Positions 7,246 to 10,255 of a DNA stretch of 10,255 bases are shown one piece after another. The translations under genes were made by a program, and so were the position numbers. The notes beneath the pieces were generated by a model, which worked only from the letters and a program-made list of their open reading frames with translations, searched no databases and was not told where the DNA came from. Position 1 is the stretch's first letter. Each line of letters opens with the position of its first letter. The stretch is from NCBI GenBank assembly GCA_035635075.1, contig DASQBT010000071.1:1-10255 (forward strand), given 5' to 3'. This DNA comes from DASQBT01 sp035635075. Lineage in GTDB: Bacteria > Pseudomonadota > Gammaproteobacteria > Burkholderiales > Thiobacillaceae.

Positions 7246-7779
7246 ATGGCCAAACTGTCCATCCTTCGCTACCCGGACCTGCGCTTGCACACGGTGGCCA
7301 AGCCGGTTCAGGCGGTGGACGCGCGCATCCAGACGCTGGTCGACGACCTGGCAGAAACCATGTATGCCGCCCCCGGCATCGGCTTGGCCGCGACTCAGGT
7401 GGATGTTCATGAGCGGGTCATCGTGATCGATATTTCCGAGGAGCGGAATGACTTGCGGGTGCTGATCAATCCCGAAATCATCGAAAAAAGCGGTGACGTG
7501 GAATGGGAAGAGGGTTGCCTTTCGGTCCCAGGCATCTACGACAAGGTTCACCGCGCGGAAAAGGTTCGGGTCCGGGCGCTTGATCGGCAGGGCGAAGCCT
7601 GCGAGTTCAATGCGGAAGGACTCCTGGCTGTTTGCGTGCAGCACGAGATGGACCATCTGCTGGGCAAGGTATTTGTCCAGTACCTATCCCGCCTCAAGCA
7701 AAGCCGCATCAGGACCAAGCTGCAAAAGGAGGCGCGCGAGCACAAAGCGCCCAGCGACGGCCAGCACACCATACTCTGA
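7246..7779 (+). CDS. def: Peptide deformylase
   Basis: Def removes the N-formyl group from nascent proteins at the ribosome exit, a metal-dependent step needed before methionine removal. The 177-residue protein has all three family motifs: GIGLAATQVDVHERVIVID (motif 1, from residue 44), EEGCLS (motif 2, with metal ligand C91) and HEMDHL (motif 3, with H133, E134 and H137). The N-terminus aligns well with E. coli Def, which supports ATG 7246. The C-terminus has about ten extra residues beyond the E. coli protein. No Shine-Dalgarno sequence is evident before the ATG, which is preceded by CAAGCTTTT. The stop codon overlaps the fmt start (TGATG), so the two are translationally coupled. Confidence 0.97.
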   Translation: MAKLSILRYPDLRLHTVAKPVQAVDARIQTLVDDLAETMYAAPGIGLAATQVDVHERVIVIDISEERNDLRVLINPEIIEKSGDVEWEEGCLSVPGIYDKVHRAEKVRVRALDRQGEACEFNAEGLLAVCVQHEMDHLLGKVFVQYLSRLKQSRIRTKLQKEAREHKAPSDGQHTIL

Positions 7780-8702
7780 TGCGCATCGTCTTCGCGGGCA
7801 CCCCCGAGTTTGCCCGCCGTGCGCTGTCTGCACTGGTGCGTGCGGGCCACACCATCCCATTGGTGTTGACCCAGCCGGATCGTCCCGCCGGCCGCGGAAT
7901 GAAATTGGCCCTCAGCCCGGTAAAGCGTGAAGCGGAAGCGCTGGCGATTCCCGTCTGGCAGCCGGGCGGGCTGCGCGATCCCGCCACGCGTGGCCCGATT
8001 CGCGAAGCGCGGCCGGACGTGATGGTGGTGGCAGCCTATGGCCTGATCCTGCCGCAGGCGGTACTGGACATCCCACGCCTTGGCTGTCTGAACATCCATG
8101 CTTCCCTGTTGCCCCGCTGGCGGGGGGCGGCGCCGATCCAGCGGGCGATTGAAGCGGGGGACAAACAGACCGGCATTTCCATCATGCGGATGGAAGCAGG
8201 CTTGGATACCGGGCCGGTGCTGCTGACCTCGTCTACTCCGATCCTTGAAACCGACACCGCAGGCAGTTTGCACGACCGCTTGGCCGAAGCCGGTGCGCAG
8301 GCGATCGTTGAGGCACTTGATCGGCTCGATGCCCTGATCCCGCTCGGTCAGCCGGCGGAGGGGATGACCTATGCGGACAAGGTGAGCAAGGAAGACGCCC
8401 AATTGAAGTGGTCGCATCCTGCGGAAGTACTGGCGCGCAAGGTGCGCGCATTCAATCCGGCACCCGGTGCCTGGACCTTCCTCAACGGTGAAGGCCTCAA
8501 GATCTGGCGGGCTGCTCCAATTGCCGCCAACGGGGAGCCAGGAGCGGTGCTTGAGGCGAAGCCCGAAGGCCTGATTGTGGCCTGCGGCAGCGGCGCCCTG
8601 CAGATTACGGAGCTGCAGAAGGCAGGCAGCAGGCCTATGTCCGCTGCCGCTTTCTTGGCAGGCAATCCAATAAGCCCCAGCCAGTTCCTGGGTAATGCGT
8701 GA
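7779..8702 (+). CDS. fmt: Methionyl-tRNA formyltransferase
   Basis: Fmt transfers a formyl group from 10-formyltetrahydrofolate to methionyl-tRNA(fMet), making the bacterial initiator tRNA. The 307-residue protein starts MRIVFAGTPEFARRAL. The formyltransferase core has the folate-site residues N105 and H107 in NIHASLLPRWRGAAPIQ and D143 in MEAGLDTGP. A C-terminal OB-like tRNA-binding domain follows from about residue 205 (KWSHPAEVLARKVRAFNPAPGAW). The length is close to E. coli Fmt (315). The frame is open further upstream, but ATG 7779 is right: the conserved N-terminus starts there and it overlaps the def stop codon. It forms a two-gene operon with def and converges on the cytochrome c gene, 19 nt from it. 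Confidence 0.97.
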   Translation: MRIVFAGTPEFARRALSALVRAGHTIPLVLTQPDRPAGRGMKLALSPVKREAEALAIPVWQPGGLRDPATRGPIREARPDVMVVAAYGLILPQAVLDIPRLGCLNIHASLLPRWRGAAPIQRAIEAGDKQTGISIMRMEAGLDTGPVLLTSSTPILETDTAGSLHDRLAEAGAQAIVEALDRLDALIPLGQPAEGMTYADKVSKEDAQLKWSHPAEVLARKVRAFNPAPGAWTFLNGEGLKIWRAAPIAANGEPGAVLEAKPEGLIVACGSGALQITELQKAGSRPMSAAAFLAGNPISPSQFLGNA

Positions 8703-8732
8703 GCCGGGGCTCAATCCCAGCTTATTTCTGGG
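8673..8732. terminator. Hairpin-rich zone between convergent fmt and cytochrome c genes
   Basis: Several stems can form here. AGCCCC (8673-8678) pairs with GGGGCT (8706-8711). CCCAG (8716-8720) pairs with CTGGG (8728-8732). GAGC (8701-8704) pairs with GCTC (8709-8712) across a 4-nt loop. The zone covers the fmt stop codon and the 19-bp gap to the opposing gene, which suits a bidirectional transcription end. No T-run follows on either strand, so it is only a candidate. Confidence 0.3.
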
Positions 8733-9069
8733 GTGTGAAGAGCGGATCCTTCAGGCTGGAATAGTAGGCCGCGATATCGTTGAGGTCCTTGTCGCTGTAG
8801 GGCAGGACAAAGAACTGCATCATCGGATGCAAACGCCTGCCATAGCGGTAAGCCTTGAGCGCATCAAGGAGCTTCTGTTCATCCATTCCGGCCAACTTGG
8901 ACATTCCGCCCTGCAATAGGGGAATTTCTCGTTTTCCATCCACCCCGTGGCAGGTCGCGCAGGCGATTGCCTTGTCTTTTCCTGCCGCCGCATCGCCCGC
9001 CGCAATGGAAACGGTACTGGAAGCCGGCACCAGGGCCGCCATCATTATCAGTATTGAGCCTCTGTTCAT
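8722..9069 (-). CDS. Small periplasmic cytochrome c (c4/c553-like)
   Basis: The 115-residue precursor has a signal peptide (hydrophobic ILIMMAALVPAS, cleavage likely after IAA near residue 24), leaving a mature protein of about 91 residues. CATCH at 37-41 is the covalent haem c site with H41 as the proximal ligand. M84 in LHPMMQFF, before the last helix (YSDKDLNDIAAYYSSL), is the likely distal ligand. This pattern is that of single-haem class I cytochromes of the c553/c4-half type, which carry electrons in the periplasm. The donor and acceptor cannot be inferred from the neighbours. The gene has a strong ribosome-binding sequence (GAGGAGGG) just before its ATG. It stands alone, convergent with fmt and divergent from htpX. 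A TATAAA on the minus strand (9134-9129) might be its -10, without a clear -35. Confidence 0.92.
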   Translation of the reverse strand: MNRGSILIMMAALVPASSTVSIAAGDAAAGKDKAIACATCHGVDGKREIPLLQGGMSKLAGMDEQKLLDALKAYRYGRRLHPMMQFFVLPYSDKDLNDIAAYYSSLKDPLFTPQK

Positions 9070-9201
9070 GATCCCTCCTCTTCACGTTCATGCCTTAAAG
9101 GAGAACGCGTCAACTATCCCACACGCTCTTTATAGTTATCATTAGGCCGAATGGTGGCCCGGGGAAGCGCGCCCTGCCGAGACTAAAGCGCCTGCCCCCG
9201 A

Positions 9202-9231
9202 TTGAATTCGCGGTACGACATCCCATCTAAT
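9202..9231 (+). promoter_or_regulatory. Heat-shock (RpoH-type) promoter of htpX
   Basis: TTGAAT (9202-9207), a 13-nt spacer and TCCCATCTA (9221-9229) closely match the sigma-32 pattern, which has a TTGAA -35 box and a CCCCATnTA -10 box about 14 nt later. Transcription would start near 9236, giving a leader of about 30 nt before ATG 9267. Read as a sigma-70 promoter, TTGAAT with an 18-nt spacer and TCTAAT (9226-9231) is also acceptable, so both polymerases might use it. Heat-shock control fits the known heat induction of htpX in E. coli. Confidence 0.6.
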
Positions 9232-9235
9232 GGGA
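9221..9235. repeat. Palindrome over the htpX -10 region
   Basis: TCCCAT (9221-9226) and ATGGGA (9230-9235) are perfect reverse complements around CTA. The palindrome covers the -10 element and reaches the expected start of transcription, a classical position for a repressor site. Half of it is also the expected sigma-32 -10 sequence, so the symmetry may be partly accidental. Confidence 0.4.
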
Positions 9236-9266
9236 AGTGACAAATCTCGACTTGGAGTGAAGACCT

Positions 9267-10115
9267 ATGTTTGGCAATTGGCTGAAAACGTCCATTTTGA
9301 TGGCCGGCATCGTGGCCTTATTTGGCGCCGTTGGCATGGTGCTGGGTGGCAAGAGTGGCATGTTGATCGCGCTGATGATAGGCGGGGCGATGAACCTGTT
9401 CGCCTACTGGAACTCGGACAAGTTGGTATTGCGCATGTATCAGGCGCGCGAGGTGGATGCGCAAACCGGCGGCCGCTACTACGCCGTGGTGCAGGAATTG
9501 GCACACAATGCCGGGCTGCCCATGCCGCGGGTTTACATCATCGACGAAGCCCAGCCCAATGCTTTCGCCACTGGGCGCAATCCGGAACATGCGGCGGTGG
9601 CTGCCACCACCGGCATCATACAACTGCTGTCGGAGCGCGAACTGCGCGGCGTAATGGCGCATGAACTGACCCACGTACGAAACCGCGACACCCTGATCTC
9701 TACCCTCTCTGCTACTGTGGCCGGGGCCATTTCCATGCTGGCCAACTTCGGCATGTTCTTTGGCGGTAGCGACCGCGAGCGGGGCGGCAATCCGGTGGTT
9801 GCGATCATTGTGATGATCCTGGCGCCGATAGCTGCCATGCTGATCCAGATGGCGATCTCGCGCAGCCGGGAATTTGGCGCGGATGCAGGCGGTGCGGAAA
9901 TTTCCCGCGACCCGGAAGCCCTCGCCATGGGTTTAAGAAAGATTGAAGCCTATGCCAAGGGGTTGCCCATGCCCACCGCGGAAATGCATCCTGAAACTGC
10001 GCAGATGATGATCATCAACCCCCTGTCTGGCGGCGGCATCAAGGGGTTGTTTTCCACCCACCCTTCCACCGAGGAGCGGGTGGCTCGCCTGATGCAAATG
10101 GCGCGGGGCGGCTGA
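9267..10115 (+). CDS. htpX: Membrane zinc protease HtpX
   Basis: HtpX is an inner-membrane metalloprotease of the M48B family that degrades misfolded membrane proteins together with FtsH. The 282 residues (E. coli: 293) contain two N-terminal membrane segments (about 7-27 and 31-47). The zinc motif HELTH lies at 132-136 within GVMAHELTHVRNRD. Two further hydrophobic segments follow (about 146-166 and 177-197), then SREFGADAGGAEIS, where E202 is the expected third zinc ligand. FSTHPSTEERVARL near the end is also typical of the family. The active site faces the cytoplasm in E. coli. ATG 9267 has GGAG about 9 nt upstream. The upstream region carries a heat-shock-type promoter. Its stop codon lies in the presumed start region of rsmB, so the two are probably co-transcribed. 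Confidence 0.97.
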   Translation: MFGNWLKTSILMAGIVALFGAVGMVLGGKSGMLIALMIGGAMNLFAYWNSDKLVLRMYQAREVDAQTGGRYYAVVQELAHNAGLPMPRVYIIDEAQPNAFATGRNPEHAAVAATTGIIQLLSERELRGVMAHELTHVRNRDTLISTLSATVAGAISMLANFGMFFGGSDRERGGNPVVAIIVMILAPIAAMLIQMAISRSREFGADAGGAEISRDPEALAMGLRKIEAYAKGLPMPTAEMHPETAQMMIINPLSGGGIKGLFSTHPSTEERVARLMQMARGG

Positions 10116-10255
10116 TCAATCTCCCCAGCCCCCAAGCCCTTGCCGCCGAAGTGGTCGCGGACACGCTGGCTGGCCGCACCCTCGCGCAGGCCCTGGATGC
10201 GACGCGGCTAGACCCGCTGCCGGCATCGATGCGGGGCGCGGTCCAGGATGCCGCT
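10112..10255 (+). CDS. rsmB: 16S rRNA m5C967 methyltransferase RsmB, N-terminal part
   Basis: The frame from 10112 is open to the right edge (48 codons). It reads QALAAEVVADTLAGRTLAQA, then LDPLPASMRGAVQDAA. This resembles the start of the NusB-like RNA-binding domain of RsmB (Sun/Fmu), which methylates C967 of 16S rRNA. The catalytic part is outside the window. htpX followed by rsmB also fits the betaproteobacterial order after def-fmt. The start is uncertain: there is no in-frame ATG, TTG or GTG before the conserved helix. The only candidates are CTG 10112, an unusual ATC at 10115 that overlaps the htpX stop, or GTG 10151, which would cut into the helix. The assignment rests on a short segment and gene order. 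Confidence 0.65.
   Translation, partial: MINLPSPQALAAEVVADTLAGRTLAQALDATRLDPLPASMRGAVQDAA

Noticed and set aside
7632..7778. Upstream extension of the fmt frame
   Set aside because: The frame is open but overlaps def in another frame. The conserved Fmt N-terminus begins at ATG 7779, which overlaps the def stop codon.
7548..8714. A 388-codon open frame on the minus strand across def and fmt
   Set aside because: It is antisense to def and fmt, rich in Arg, Gln and His as GC-rich shadow frames are, and shows no domain.
1..10255. A new multi-gene system, mobile element, CRISPR array or RNA gene
   Set aside because: All genes longer than 150 codons fall into known housekeeping or widespread families, gene order is a familiar conserved one, and no direct-repeat arrays, transposase genes, tRNA or rRNA sequences are visible.

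Overview
The window is a stretch of chromosomal housekeeping DNA from a GC-rich (roughly 60%) Gram-negative bacterium, most likely a betaproteobacterium. The case for this is the gene order: a LysM protein, dprA, smg and topA on one strand, divergent from def-fmt, with htpX and rsmB following. That layout is familiar from betaproteobacteria. The protein sequences also look proteobacterial (RsuA, Smg, HtpX, a c4/c553-type cytochrome c). The genus cannot be told from what is visible.

Layout. 1-491 (minus) is the 5' part of a Tat-exported thioredoxin-like protein that runs off the left edge. 661-1338 (plus) is an RsuA-type 16S rRNA pseudouridine synthase. 7102 down to 1462 (minus) is a tight run of five genes: LysM protein, dprA, smg, topA and a small degenerate receiver-like protein, with gaps of 3-16 nt, very probably one operon. 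A 143-bp divergent control region with two short inverted repeats separates it from def-fmt (plus, 7246-8702, TGATG overlap). A small cytochrome c gene (minus, 8722-9069) points back at fmt. Another divergent region holds a good heat-shock-type promoter for htpX (plus, 9267-10115). rsmB begins at the end of htpX and runs off the right edge.

How the genes work together. Def and Fmt are the two formyl-handling enzymes of bacterial translation: Fmt formylates initiator Met-tRNA and Def removes the formyl group from new proteins. RsuA and RsmB both modify 16S rRNA. TopA controls supercoiling, and DprA loads RecA on incoming single-stranded DNA. HtpX is a membrane quality-control protease. The LysM protein, the thioredoxin-like protein and the cytochrome c act in the periplasm or cell envelope.

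I found no mobile element, CRISPR array, RNA gene, prophage or defence island, and nothing that looks like an undescribed multi-gene system. The items most worth a second look are the RpoH-like promoter of htpX with a palindrome over its -10 element, the receiver-like protein that lacks the conserved lysine, the cytochrome c gene between fmt and htpX, and the missing conventional start codon of rsmB.
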